The notes under the pieces were generated by a model. That model searched no databases and was not told the DNA's origin. It was given only the letters and a program-made list of their open reading frames with translations. DNA of 64,000 nucleotides, taken from contig QAOA01001539.1 of the NCBI GenBank assembly GCA_003255065.1, positions 220,731-284,730 on the forward strand, written 5' to 3'. Shown here piece after piece: positions 37,438 through 50,200 of this stretch (positions are counted from its first letter, which is position 1; the number at the start of each line of letters is the position of its first letter). Position numbers and translations under genes: made by a program. The stretch is from Cercis canadensis. Taxonomy: Eukaryota > Streptophyta > Magnoliopsida > Fabales > Fabaceae.

Positions 37438-40152
37438 ATGGCCACTTCAGTTTGTTTTCTCAAGTTTATCTTTGTCTTCCTCATCCTCATCACACTTCTG
37501 ACTCCTCAAACTATGGCTGATTGTGAGAGTGAGTCCACCGATAGCTGCAACAATAAAGCCAAAGCTTTACCTCTTAAAATCATAGCCATCTTTGCCATTT
37601 TAATCACTAGCATGATTGGTGTGTGCTTACCCTTAATTTCACGTTCAGTTCCAGCCCTAAGCCCTGAAAACAACTTGTTCATAATCGTCAAGTGCTTCGC
37701 GGCTGGTATTATTCTTGGAACTGGCTTCATGCATGTGCTACCTGATTCCTTCGACATGTTGTGGTCTGATTGCTTGAAAGAGAATCCATGGCATAATTTC
37801 CCGTTTTCGGGACTCTTCGCTATGTTCTCGGCAATAATCACACTTATGGTGGATTCTATGGCCACTAGTATCTATAGCAAGAAGAGTAGAGCAGGAGTTA
37901 TACCAGCAGAAAGCAACCATGGAGGTGGGAATGATCAAGAGACTGGTGCTGCCAATTTTGGGCATTTCCATGGCCATGGCCACCAGCACCATCATGAGGT
38001 CAAGGCTGAAGCTGGAGACTCACAACTTCTGCGGTATCGTGTAGTTGCCATGGTAACATTTCTTAACTCTCGTAATCTCATTATTATTTATTAGAGAGCA
38101 TGCTATATAGCGCGATTGAAGTGAGTTGGTTGAAAATTTGGAATGTAATACATCATTTTACAGTTGCTTAGTACTTTTTTAAAATAAAATAAAATAAGAA
38201 AAATGGTATTCATTAATTATTATAACATTTTTTATTAGTTTTTAGAGTAAAACCCCTTTTTAGTCCCTGAATTATTCAGTGATTGACAAGTTAGTCCTCC
38301 AAAAATGTTCGCTGACAATTTCGTCCTTGAATTATGGTTCCGTACGACAAATTAGTCCTCGAATTATATTCGCTGACAATTTAGTTCTCGAATTATGGTT
38401 TCATACGATAAATTAGTCCTCGAATTAATCCTCAATTGAGGACTAATTTGTCGTACGGAACCATAATTCGAGGACTAAATTGTCAGCGAAAATTTTTCGA
38501 TGACTAATTTGTCGTACAGAACCATAATTTGAGGACGAAATTGTCAGTGAACATTTTTGGGGGACTAACTTGTCCATCGTTGAATTTTTCAGGGACCAAA
38601 AAGGGATTTTACTGTAGTTTTTATATTGTGTACATCTGGATATTTTTTTTTAAAAAAAAAAAGAAGTCAGAGGTGAGATGAGGTTATATATATAATAAAT
38701 ATAAAATAACTCGAGGTGAGGTTCAAAACCTTATCCAAGATGATTGACTAAAACTATATTATTTATTTGAAGTTATTTATACAAATGAGATTGTTTTAAT
38801 TAAAATATAATTTCACAAACATATAAAATTAATCTCGTTGTTTCGTAATTAGAGTTATTCTTAAGGTCTTGTTATTTGGTAAATAGCAGTACCAAAAGAG
38901 AAAAAAGGGAGATAATTTTTTTTTTATCCTGTTATTTGGTAAATAGAGTGACTCTTAAGGTTTCGCTATGTACTAAACAACATTTGACAAATAAGCCCCT
39001 TATCCAACCCAAGGACACTCTAGGTCAAATATTTTATTTTTATTATTATTATGTTGTGCGCAAGGTAATCTAGTGAGAAACAATATAAACAAATAGTTTA
39101 TAGCTTGACGCTCTTAATTAATTATATAAGTTTGTGTACGGACTATAGGATAGTAATAAAACATAAATTATTGATTAGTTTGCTTATAGCATATGCTTAC
39201 CAAACAGCTTGTCTCACATGGTACTGTTCTCAAAACTTAGATATTTTGTGTTTAAATTTCAAGTTAGTAACTAACATTTTTTTTTTTTTAAAAAAAAAAA
39301 ACCTTGCATATAATTGATTGAATGAGAATATAGACATAGTTGGATAGTTGTTGTTCTTGGGTTAGTGAACATGAGCACTATCTTAGCTTATGTGGCGTGG
39401 TTTTTTTTTTTCTTTTTTTGAATTGTTGAGAAAGGGATCGAGTTTGAAACTGTGCTTGATGCAGGTGTTAGAATTGGGAATTGTTGTTCACTCTGTTGTG
39501 ATAGGACTTTCCCTGGGAGCCTCAAATAACACATGCTCAATAAAAGGTCTTATAGCTGCCCTTTGCTTCCATCAAATGTTTGAAGGCATGGGCCTTGGTG
39601 GATGCATTCTCCAGGTAATAACACATACCCACATCTGTATGCACTTCATTTTAATATACACAAACTTTTTGTCACAATATTCCACTATCCATACCATTTT
39701 ACAGAATAATCCGAATTTAACTCGTTCTACTGAAAAAAATTTCAGTCAAACTCATATATATTGTGACACATTGTAATTTGTGAATTTATCATTTCTCTGT
39801 AATGTGATAGCACAGAACTCACAACTTCCCAATTCTTATCTAACAGGCTGAGTACAAGTTCTTGAAGAAAGCTGTGATGGTGTTTTTCTTCTCAGTTACT
39901 ACCCCATTTGGAATTGCCTTAGGAATTGCAATGTCCACTACCTACAAAGAGAACAGCCCAAGTGCACTAATCACAGTGGGATTGCTTAACGCATCATCTG
40001 CTGGTCTTTTGATCTACATGGCTTTGGTTGACCTTCTAGCTGCTGATTTCCTGGGTCAGAGGCTACAGGGTAGCATCAAGCTTCAAATAAAATCTTACAT
40101 AGCTGTGTTTTTGGGTGCTGGTGGCATGTCTCTCATGGCAAGATGGGCCTGA
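37438..40152 (+). CDS. IRT1-like ZIP iron/zinc transporter, copy 1
   Basis: Three exons, 37438-38052, 39465-39614 and 39847-40152, phase-0 GT..AG introns, 356 residues. Family members carry Fe(II), Zn, Mn and other divalent metals into the cytosol, usually across the plasma membrane; AtIRT1 is the main root iron importer and this protein is closely similar along its length. A signal peptide (about 1-27) is followed by eight predicted membrane segments. H99 and D103 match AtIRT1 metal-site positions. The loop before exon 2 is His-rich (H176, 178, 180, 182, 184-186). The signature [12 protein letters not shown] (from H214) and HQMFEGMG (H241, E245) are intact, and the end is SLMARWA. Residue 106 is Asp where AtIRT1 has the selectivity Glu. 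Intron 1 carries a Mutator-like MITE. Whether it prefers iron or zinc cannot be decided from sequence. Confidence 0.95.
38245..38614. mobile_element. Mutator-like foldback MITE inside intron 1 of ZIP copy 1
   Basis: 370-bp nearly complete palindrome starting GAGTAAAACCCCTTTTTAG, right-end complement CAGTAAAATCCCTTTTTGG. A perfect 9-bp duplication TAGTTTTTA flanks it (38236-38244 and 38615-38623). The arms repeat GGACTAAWTTGTCR motifs several times. Copy 2 of the gene lacks it, so it inserted after the tandem duplication or was lost from copy 2. It is transcribed with the gene and would form a long stem in the pre-mRNA. Confidence 0.9.
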
Positions 40153-41192
40153 TTTAATTTCCCTTATAAATTTAAAGTGAAACACTCTCCTCAATGTTGG
40201 AAAGTGCCAACATGTTATGTGATGTTTCCACAAGTTGATATGAAAGTCTCCCATGCTTTTCTAGTAATAAGCCCATGTGCATATCTCCCTCCTTTCTTGA
40301 TATGTTTGACCAAACAAAGAAAGGGATACTTCCTCCACCAACTTCTCTACCATTCTCCCAAAATTATTATATGGCCACTCTCTTTCTTGATATGTTTTCT
40401 AGTATTAAGCCCATGTGCTTTGTTGTTACGGAAATTTCCCTTTTATTGACAATTATAGCCATTACATAAGATTATTTTTAGTGGCAAGAAGTTGTCAACA
40501 ACAATAACCACTAAGTGTGACTCAGTACCAATCTATATTATTATATCCGAAAAGTCATTTTAATTAGTGATGTAATCCTATATATAGGAAATATTGTCAA
40601 TTTAATTAGAGCATAAGTAAAGTAGAGATCAAAGTTATTAAACCATTAATTAGTTCACTGGTTGAACCATATATTTAATTAATAATTAGAAATACTTTCA
40701 AATTAGCTAAGCAATTATAGTAAATAAAATAATTAATGAAAAATACATTATATAATAACTAAAATTCATAAATTAGCTATTACAATATTATCTTAAGAAT
40801 ATATAGCATGGGTATAAAATTGAGAGAACTTTTCCTATCCTAATTACCTACCCATTTTTTTTTTAATTCTCAATAATTATCACCTTTCATGACCCGGCAA
40901 CCATATGCACTATATTTTTGCTGAAATGGGCCCATATACATCACCAAGTTTACTTTTTCGTTTTAATGATATTTTAAATGAAGATACTTAATTTGTTGAT
41001 GACAGTAGCATTATATTCTTGTCCTATTGTCGGTCTTAGCAGCATGATCCATTCAATCGTAAATCTTTCTTTTTTCGAAAATTATTCATAGGTTCTACAT
41101 TTTAGAGGTATTTGACAAAAAAGTACTAAAAGAATCTTATTTCTAATTAGGTTCCTAAGACAATGAAAAAAAACCAAAATACTCTTAAAAGT
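40153..41192. other. Spacer between the two ZIP genes, first part
   Basis: Contains the 3' region of copy 1, partly alignable to that of copy 2 (the GTTGGAAARTGCCAAC block at 40195 and 45067), then AT-rich DNA. From about 40900 it matches the region upstream of copy 1. Confidence 0.6.
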
Positions 41193-41401
41193 GGTGTTCG
41201 GTACCAAGAATGTTTTAACATTTATGAGAAAGTGAGGGTAAGAATATATAAAAGTTTCTCATGTTTAATACAAGAAATAAAAAAAAAATTATTCTCAAGC
41301 ATAAAAGATATTCAAGAATGAAATTTTACATAGAGAGTGAGAATAAAACTTTTCCACCTTAGAGGGTGGGAATACAACTTTCATTCCCTATACCAAACAC
41401 C
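41193..41401. mobile_element. Small MITE with GGTGTTYGGTA ends
   Basis: Left end GGTGTTCGGTACCAAGAATG, right-end complement GGTGTTTGGTATAGGGAATG. About 209 bp, non-coding. The target duplication is unclear. Confidence 0.6.
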
Positions 41402-41493
41402 ATCTAAGTATTATGTGGATATCCTGATTAATAATCACATATTAAACAAAATAACCACATATTTTATACATGATAACTACATATATAAATATA

Positions 41494-42529
41494 GACTTAA
41501 TTGTAATTTTGGTCCTCCTATTTTAACAACTTAAATTTTTAGTCCTCTTTCTTTAAAAATGAACTATTGAGTCCCTTTATATTCATAAAATATACAATTT
41601 TGATCCTTTTGTTTTTAAGTCAAAATTTTTAGGTTTATTTCAATGTGTAAAGTTCTCTGATTCATAATCTCACCATTCAAATTGAAGAGCTACGTATTGT
41701 GAACCTCCCCACTAAATTCTAACTCGATCTAATGGTGGGACTCAGTCCAAAATATAAAAATCATAATTTTCATCTAACCAAAGATCTAGACTCATTCACC
41801 ATTCGATCGAGCTGAAATTTAGTGGAAAGGTTCACAAGATGTAGCTCTTCAATCTGAATGGAGTAATTATGAATCAAAAAATTTTACACTTTAAAATAAA
41901 CCTAAGAATTTTGACTTAAAGATAAAAAGAACAAAAATTGTACATTTTATGAACATAGAGAGACTCAATAGTTCATTTTTAAAGAAAGGAGACCAAAAAG
42001 TTCAAGTTGTTAAAATAAGAGGACCAAAATTGTAATTAAGCCAAAAATAAACTATTGAATTCCTCTATATTTATAAAATATACAATTTTAGTCTTTTTTA
42101 TCTTTAAGTCAAAATTCTTAGGTTTATTTTAAGGTGTAAAGTTCTCTGATTCATAATCACTCCGCTTAGATTGAAGAGCTACGTCTTGTGAACTTCCCCA
42201 CTAAATTTCAACTCGACCTAATGGTGAATGAGTCTAGATCTTCGGTTAGATGAAAACTTATTATTTTTATATTTTGGATTGAGTCTCACTGTTAAATCGA
42301 GCTGAAATTTAGTGGGGAGGTTCACAAGACGTAGCTCTTCAATCTGAACGATGAGATTATAAATTAGAGAACTTTACACCTCGAAATAAACCTAAGAATT
42401 TTGATTTAGACAAAAGGATCAAAATTGTACAATTTATGAATATAGAGGGACTCAATAGTTCATTTTTAAAGAAGGAGAACCAAAAAGTTTAAATTGTTAA
42501 AATAGGATTACCAAAATTGAAATTAAGCC
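41494..42529. mobile_element. Dimeric Mutator-like foldback element upstream of ZIP copy 2
   Basis: A perfect 9-bp duplication ATAAATATA flanks it (41485-41493 and 42530-42538). It begins GACTTAATTGTAATTTTGG and ends with the complement of GGCTTAATTTCAATTTTGG. Inside are four alternating arms (forward, reverse, forward, reverse) with inverted copies of GATTCATAATC and GAAGAGCTACG; the internal junction is near 42042, where the second unit starts without its outermost ~60 bp. It is therefore a head-to-tail dimer of the ~550-bp foldback seen singly at 60940-61489. It lies about 470 bp before the ATG of ZIP copy 2. Confidence 0.85.
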
Positions 42530-42904
42530 ATAAATATAATATCACATATTGTTAAGTGGCATTTTAGTCATTTCACATAATGTGTCAGACACAATTACGT
42601 CCTTTAGCTCTTTTCTAGAAATAATATCTTCAAAATTTTAAACCTAGGTGGAATTTTCCTTCTTTTTTCCCACACAAACGATGACTGTGTCATCACTTGG
42701 CTTAATCTTGAAACACATTTGGCTTCCGTACTGTGTCCATATTAAATTTTCATACAAGTCTTTTTCTAGTTGTTCTTAATTATTTGTTGGCCGTACTAAT
42801 TATTCGTACAGCAGCGAAGGTACTTATGTTGACGTCTATAAGAGCCAAATTGTCATTATATGCCACTATTAATTAATACAATGATTTTGTGTCACATTGA
42901 TGTC

Positions 42905-42912
42905 TATATAAA
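42905..42912 (+). promoter_or_regulatory. TATA box of the second ZIP gene
   Basis: TATATAAA, 86 bp before the ATG at 42998, in the same conserved block as in front of copy 1. Confidence 0.75.
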
Positions 42913-42997
42913 GAAGCTCTATCAAAACACCCCAAACAGAACCGAACAGATCAGATCAGATCTTCCACTGAGTAGTAACCTTCAATTGTAAGATCCA

Positions 42998-45013
42998 ATG
43001 GCAACTAAAGTTTCACTTCTCAAGCTTATCTCTGTCTTCTTCCTCCTCATTACTCTTTTCACACCCCAAACTCTGGCTGATTGTGGGGATCAATCCACAG
43101 ATAGCTGCAACAATAAATCCAAAGCTTTGAATCTAAAAATCATAGCCATCTTTGCCATCTTAGCCACTAGCTTCATTGGGGTGTGCTTACCCTTAGTTAC
43201 ACGTTCAGTTCCAGCCTTAAGCCCAGAAAACAATATGTTCATAATCGTCAAATGCTTCGCGGCTGGTATTATTCTTGGAACTGGCTTCGTCCATGTGCTG
43301 CCTGATTCCTTTAACATGTTATGGTCTGATTGCTTGCCAGAGAATCCATGGCATAACTTCCCGTTTTCGGGACTTGTTGCTATGTTCTCTGCTATAATCA
43401 CACTTATGGTGGATTCTATGGCCACCAGTATCTATGGCAAGAAGTCTAGAGCAGGAGTTATACCAGCAGAAAGCAACCGTGGAGGTGGAGGTGATCAAGA
43501 GATGGGTGCTGTCAGTATTGGGCATGGGCATTTCCATGGCCACCAACACCGTCATCTTGAGGTCAAGTCTGAAGTTGGAGAATCACAACTTCTGCGTTAT
43601 CGTGTAGTTGCCATGGTGAGAGTTTTTTTAACTCTATTTAGGGTTTGCTTGGTTGCAATGGAAGTGAGAAGGTTGAAAATGATGGGTCAAAAATTTGGGG
43701 ATGCAAGTCATTTAACTTTCAAGTACAAAAAGAATGAATTGCACCTTGATTTCATATTTGTGGCACATGCATGACAAAACCATGGAGTGAAGATTCAAAG
43801 CTTTGCCTCTCACTCCATTCTCTATTTTCCACCTTTCCTGGTCAAGTTTTTATTATTATCCGCACGCCAGGTTACTAGTGGAGAAAAAAATAATAATTTA
43901 TGAACCAAATATTCTTAATGAGATAATTAACGTGTATGGATAATACTATTAAAGCATCATTCATTGATTAATCTCCTTTTCTGGCATGTATTTGATTGGA
44001 TGAGAATATGGGCATACATAGAAGATAATTGTTGTTTCCTTTGTCAGCTTGAATGAGTTGCAAACTTGAAAACTCATTATGTCAAAACGTGTATGGGTTA
44101 AGTATGGACTTTAGCATATCAAATGTTGAGAGATGGAGTTTGAAACTGTGTTTGGTGCAGGTGTTAGAATTGGGAATTGTTGTTCACTCAGTTGTCATAG
44201 GACTTTCCATGGGAGCCTCAAATAACACATGCTCAATAAGAGGTCTTATAGCTGCCCTTTGCTTCCATCAAATGTTTGAAGGCATGGGTCTTGGTGGGTG
44301 CATTATTCAGGTAATACACAAACTTTTTTATTATAACATACTAACATGCATTCGACTAACTATACTGTGCAAGTAATTCTTAGAATTCAATTGGTCCCAC
44401 TTAAATATTTTCTCTAGAACTCAGATTTTACTAAAGAGAAATGCTATTTAGCCAGAGAAAATTCTATTAGAAACTTGCTAAAATTCAAAGTGGTTGTTAG
44501 ATGAAACAAAATAGTAGGAACCACATATTAATCTAATGGTGATTATAAATTCATATTACTCTGTCAATAAAATTTTGAATATTAAGCATTTTTTTTTTAC
44601 TAAATCAAGAGTTTGTGCACTAAATGCTGTAGATTTACGCCAATTCTCTAGAACTATATAGATTCTGGTAGCATAAACTCAAGTAGCTTCCAATTCTTTT
44701 CGAACAGGCTGAGTACAATTTCTTGAAGAAGGCTGTTTTTGTGTTTCTCTTCTCAGCCACTACCCCATTTGGAATTGCCTTAGGAATTGCAATGTCCACG
44801 GCCTACAAAGAGAACAGCCCAAGTGCACTAATCACAGTGGGATTGCTTAATGCATCATCTGCTGGTCTTTTGATCTACATGGCTTTGGTCGACCTTCTGG
44901 CTGCTGATTTTATGGGTCAGAGGCTGCAGGATAGCATTAAGCTTCAAATCAAAGCTTTCATAGCTGTGTCTTTGGGTGCTGGTGGCATGGCTGTTATGGC
45001 TAAGTGGGCCTGA
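42998..45013 (+). CDS. IRT1-like ZIP iron/zinc transporter, copy 2
   Basis: Exons 42998-43615, 44161-44310 and 44708-45013 give 357 residues; intron positions and phases equal those of copy 1, and the proteins are alike along their whole length. Signal peptide about 1-27, eight predicted membrane segments, H99 and D103 as in AtIRT1, Asp139 of the third segment kept, His-rich loop H176, 178, 180, 182, 184, 186, signature [12 protein letters not shown] from H215, HQMFEGMG (H242, E246), end AVMAKWA. Residue 106 is Asn in place of the AtIRT1 selectivity Glu and of Asp in copy 1. The open frame of exon 1 runs on past 43615, but the GT there and the exact homology support splicing. It arose by tandem duplication and no break is seen, so it should be functional. 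Metal preference is unknown. Confidence 0.95.
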
Positions 45014-46936
45014 TTTAAATTCCTTTATAAACTTTTAATGTTAATAATGTGCAAAACTCTCTTCAACGTTGGAAACTGCCAACTTTTATGTTATGTCCAC
45101 TAGTTGACTTTATGTTGGCATATAAACACATGTTGATGATGTCTTAAGATCCTTGAGAGTTGGAAGCTTGAGAGTAATATGATGTGAACACAAGTTGACC
45201 TAATGTTGAGATACAAATATGTTTAGTTAGTTGCATTTTTCTAATAATATCGTACGAATAAGTCTATACCTAATTGTTAATTTCCCATCAACCGTCCAAT
45301 AAATAAATAAAGATAAGCTCTAGGATTACTGCTGATAAATTAAATACCGACCTTTGTATTATATCAAGATTGTTTGGTATATTTCCCTGGTCAATCTTCG
45401 TCGCTTCTAAGAAATGTGATAGTTCATAATAGATAAATGACAATTTAACACCATTTTTCTTATATATTTTTTTCTACATGTGCTGAGTTGTGTAGTTTAG
45501 ATTGAGAAAAAAAAAAAAAAAANAAAAAAAAAAAAGTTTCAATTCACCAAATCTTGATTGTATACTTGCGAGTAAAAGGCCTTTTTAATTCTTAAAAAAT
45601 ATAACTAAAATTAATTGGATCCTTGAAAAGATTTTATATCACTTGGATCCTAAAAGTTGAATTAGTCAAACAATTTGTCATTTTTCAGGAATCCAAGGGA
45701 TAAAAAAGAAAAATAAAAATGGACTATTTTGTTCGATTAACTGAACTTTCAAGAGCCCAAATAATTTTTTGCTGCATCTTTTAAAGATCTAAAAAACTTT
45801 TTACTCGTACAAATATAAAAAAAAAAAAAATGTAGAAATAGCACTTTCTCTACATGGGAAAGCAAAAGATCAATCATATGGTCATCACCCGGGAATATTC
45901 CAAAATAATAGGGTTAAATATAAATCTCTGCTTTAGTACAATAGTCTTTTAATGCCCATGACACATATAGCCAGGTTTCTCTCTTTTTGTTGTTTCTAGA
46001 ACAACTTTCCCATATTTTCAACTTTTTCTAGGAAGTGGAGAATATACATTACACTCTCTTTTTGCTGTCTTATTCTATTGGCCATTACATTTTGTTAGGT
46101 TATTTATACCTATTAAGATGATATCTGCAAGACAATTGAAAGTGTTTGCTTTACTGGTATCCTTACTCAGGCATCTAAAGATATAATGTAACCCATTAAG
46201 ATGATATCTGCAACTGCAAAACAATTTCACTTGATTACTGATTTTCCCTCATTATTAATTTTTGAAATCCATTCACGTTCAAAACCACCACGTGAACTTA
46301 TTCACCTCATTCTCTCTTTCTCACTCTGTTTCATGTCTCTGTTCTAAGGGAAGAATCTAAACCCAGATACTTGCAATCCAAGGCTGCAAAGATGAGGACA
46401 CTAAGTTGAGTTTGACCCAAACTCTCATTTGGAATTTCTGTTTGATGTTTTCTTTATTTGACAAGGATAGTGCGCGTTGCTTGCCAAACAAGTCTACTAA
46501 GCTATAAATAAACGAGGTAAAGATTGAGTAAACTTTTGTAGTGGTGAGATATAGGGATAGTGAAGAGGAAGATGTGAGGTTTAGGATTTGAGGATATCAC
46601 AAACATTTATCTTATAATCTTCTCTCATGTATTACTATTCACCAAATCAAACTAGGTTATGTATATTTATCCATATATATAGTGCTAATGTAATGAATGA
46701 TCATTGCCATAACCTTGCAGGCTATGATGCCTACATACAACCCAGAAAAGCAAAGAATAGAACAGCAGCCAGGTAGGCATACACGTAGAGGTATTACATG
46801 CCTACACACACATGCTTAGGTATTTGAAAATGAAAAAAACCACAGAAAGAAATAAAATCATTAATTTCTTTAAATTGACCAACATACTTGACATTCTTCC
46901 AATGCAGTAACAATTAACTGTTTTCTCTATCAATCT

Positions 46937-46967
<31 letters not shown>

Positions 46968-47205
46968 TTTCCTTCCTTCAAAGAGAGAATCATCAAGGAT
47001 GGATTCTTCACCATGTAATATCTAAGGATCTCCATGTCAGATTTTCTGGAGTGGGATATATAAGAAATTACATGAAGGAAAAGTGAGGCATAATTTCTGC
47101 CTAGACTCTTGATGAACAATAAAGCAGATGGAGCGAGAAACTCTTTCTGCATCTCTTCAAAAGCTTTGTTGGGAAGAAAAGGAACTTATTTGGCTACTAA
47201 TAGTT
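45014..47205. other. Intergenic region between ZIP copy 2 and the convergent RBR gene
   Basis: Contains the 3' end of the ZIP gene, a homopolymer with the N at 45523, a foldback element (45570-45806) and the 3' region of the RBR gene on the minus strand with a poly(T) run at about 46939-46961. The piece 46270-46450 has a 5'-leader look (CT-rich, ATG at 46392 with a short frame), but no gene follows. Confidence 0.5.
45570..45806. mobile_element. Foldback MITE with GAGTAAAA ends
   Basis: Left end GAGTAAAAGGCCTTTTTAATTC; right-end complement GAGTAAAAAGTTTTTTAGATC. The ends resemble those of the MITE in ZIP copy 1 intron 1, so it may belong to the same Mutator-like group. I found no matching 9-bp flanks. 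Confidence 0.55.
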
Positions 47206-50200
47206 TCATTGAATATAGTCTTCATAGTAGTTGTCACTTATCACAGACACAAACCTCTCAAGCCATGGAAGCTGATGGAGATCCTTCATGGCATCTACGT
47301 AAGAATCTGTACAGCGGGGCGGAGATTGGTAAGGATGTTGGTCAGCCAGGCTGAAACCCCCAGCTAGGAACCTTTGTATAAGTTGAAGCTGCGATCGTTC
47401 TTGGTCAGAGTAAGCATCTGTGATCAGTGGGAGAGAATTGAAAGTCTCCCATGCCCATTGTTCTGATTCTTGAAGCGATTGAGTCACCGAGTCTTCAGAG
47501 TTGTCTTCATCCCAAAATGCACATTGACATGTCTGTTGGGCATCCCTGTATTCCGCACCACAAGAATAGCAGAACTCATGACCGCACCTGAAATCAAGAG
47601 AAAAATTAAATAGAATTAGAAACTACAACGAAGCAATCACCATGAAGGGTGTGCGTTTGTTATTAGAGTAAAAATTAAGGGAGGAAAAGTTAGTGGGTTA
47701 ACATTTCAGGTAGTAAAAGTTAATTTTACTCTTGTTTGGTATGCTTGTGTAAAAAGAGTAATCTTTAAAAGAAGTAACATTAAGTACAGTGAGGTATGCA
47801 CGTAACATATACAGTCACAAGTCATAAAAATATCCAAGAACATGCAAACTTAAATAAGCAAAGGATCAAACATATTCGGCATCTTTAATATTGAAGCAAA
47901 ATAAATCTGCAACAGTCTTCCGATGAATAATCTATAAGAATAGCTTTGTATTGACTTCTTTTTATTTTCACCCTTTTCTTTGATAAATGTGCAATTATCA
48001 TTTTACCGCAAAATTGTACACAACAACATTACACCATCTAACATTTAGGATTACAAAACTACATCATATTTCATTGCGTATATATTACCACTGCATTTGT
48101 GTTAGCTTCCAAATTCTACATGGTTAAGTTCCTCCTAGAATTCATATCTTGTTTTGACAAATAGGATCTATCTTTTAAATCATAACAATATTCACAGCCA
48201 GATATCTAGCTTCAGCCATTTTAATAAATCAACTTACTTGATCTTCAGTTACCTGCTGCTCTAGGCACCATTTATCTTTGATTATTTACTTCCTTAATTT
48301 CAGAAAACTTAAGCTCATTAATAGTTTATCTCTGTCCACAAAGCAGCCAAACAATCCAGAAAAAATTCTAATTTGGATTAGTAATCTAATTTGTCTTTGA
48401 AAACTCAATGAATGCATGTCAAAATCATCGAAACACAATACCCCTCAACTTTGAATAATTTGTACAACTTGAAAGTAAACTTTTCCCACTTTCAGCAATG
48501 TATCATTATCCAAAACAAGGTAAACTTAAGAATATGTGAAAATCTACCAGTGTATCACTCTAATTTTGGTTTTAAAGACGAGCCTTATGTTCAATCACCC
48601 AAATCTCTTCATACTCATTTTCAGAATAAAAATATCGAAGTCCAGTCCCATTTTGAAAGTAATTCACCAAGATGTTCTACATCCTTGAAGATAAATAGAA
48701 ATAAGCATGATGCACGTCTTTCTTAAAGTACCTTGCCCCCCAGAATGTTGACCCCATCCATAAGAAGGCCTACCCATGTGACTGTTAGGTGAACACAGAG
48801 TAATTAACAACTGCCACATAAATTGGCCAGTTTCAACATGTTAATAGACCTTTATTACCATCGTGATCATCAACTATCTCTCCACAAGTTCATGACATTA
48901 TCAGCATGAAATCCCACTCAAAACACCTCACTTCTTGGCAGTTGTGTATAATCAGGGGATATGTCCAAAGGAAAAACATGGCATTGTGACTCTTCAGAGA
49001 CACCCTACTGATTAATTAGTCATAATTGACTTGAGCATGTTATAGAGTAAGAGAATTACAATGAATAACCAACAAGTTTAGTAGCCCTGCTGCCCATATC
49101 CTCCTGCTACCATCTTTCTATGCGATGAGCTCAGTCGCGAATCCAACTGACACAGAACAAGTGGCAAAGAATACATAGGCAATATTGATCATTTGAGACA
49201 TCCACAGCCCTGGAAAAGCTCAACAGCAGAGCCGAAGGGCAAGGCCAAATTGGATCCAGCAATTGAGAGCAAAATCTACTATACTCTAGGGTTTCTGGAA
49301 AATTTTCACTAAATGTATGTAGGCCCAATTTCATAGTCAAGAACTGAGCATAATTTAAATGATTTTATTACTTTTTAATTTTTGAACTTTCCCATAATTT
49401 ATAGGTTTTCTTTTAAAACTGCATTAAGAAAATGTCATAAATTAACTAGTACCTATGCAATTTTAGAGAATCAAAATTTTAAAATTTAACAAGAAGAAAT
49501 TATGTGCCTGACTGTACCTAGAATTCTTTTCTGCTCTCCTCTTCTTTCTTCCTTGCCAATGGTTGCCAGTGCTGCTCATAGCCTTAGGGATGACTCTGAA
49601 ACTACTACTTTTCTCTTCTTTGCAACTCTAAACAACCTACTTGCACTTAATAAATCTCTTATACTCAATATCTTCCTTGACATTTGCCCCATAAAACCCC
49701 AACCCCAGCCATCTTAAATCCCTAATTATTCTATGCTGTCTAGACATTTTAGAATCAACTGCTCTAATATTAGGCAGCCAAAAATCTTTTTTGCTTCTGC
49801 AGCTCAATCTCATCACACTAATTCAATCTCAAACCCTGGAGTCACTCTTCACCAAGTACATTTTGGCCTTGTAACCATAGCTTCTTTGGATTATAAACAA
49901 TTTCCCAATCCTACGTTGTCTATCCTGATATCATTCATGTCTACCCATAAACATAATCATTTACGGGGATTTTTGCATCACTGATTACCTAATAACATAG
50001 AATAGTGCTACCATCCAAGGGTTATGCATACAAGATTGCACATGCATGGAAATAGTCCTTTTCAAATCAAAAAGTTCTTTTGGCTTGATGACAAGTGACC
50101 TAGCTTCCCAAATAATGCCCATGCAAAGGCTCATTTTTACTGTAAATTACTCATGGCACACACAATACAAAATCAGGGTAGCTTGATTGGAGATGACCAT

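Larger units (their letters stand above)
36290..40280 (+). repeat. Tandem duplication unit 1 containing the first ZIP gene
   Basis: Shares exons, promoter and far-upstream blocks with unit 2 (40900-45110). Examples are TTTAAAAGAAGATACTTTAT with a GATGACA...GCATTATAT stretch around 36340-36395 against 40970-41015, AGTCTTTTTCTARTTGTTCTTAAT at 36947 against 42761, and the TATATAAAGAAGCTCT promoter. Later insertions have made spacing and intron lengths differ. Confidence 0.8.
40900..45110 (+). repeat. Tandem duplication unit 2 containing the second ZIP gene
   Basis: Counterpart of 36290-40280. Similarity starts near CATATACATCACCAAGTTTA (about 40931) and runs through promoter, exons and 3' end. 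The upstream part is interrupted by two transposons (41193-41401 and 41494-42529) absent from unit 1. Confidence 0.8.

Noticed and set aside
37506..37995. Minus-strand frames over ZIP exon 1 (also 43090-43555 in copy 2)
   Set aside because: Antisense shadows of the conserved transporter exon; repeated in both copies only because the gene is duplicated.
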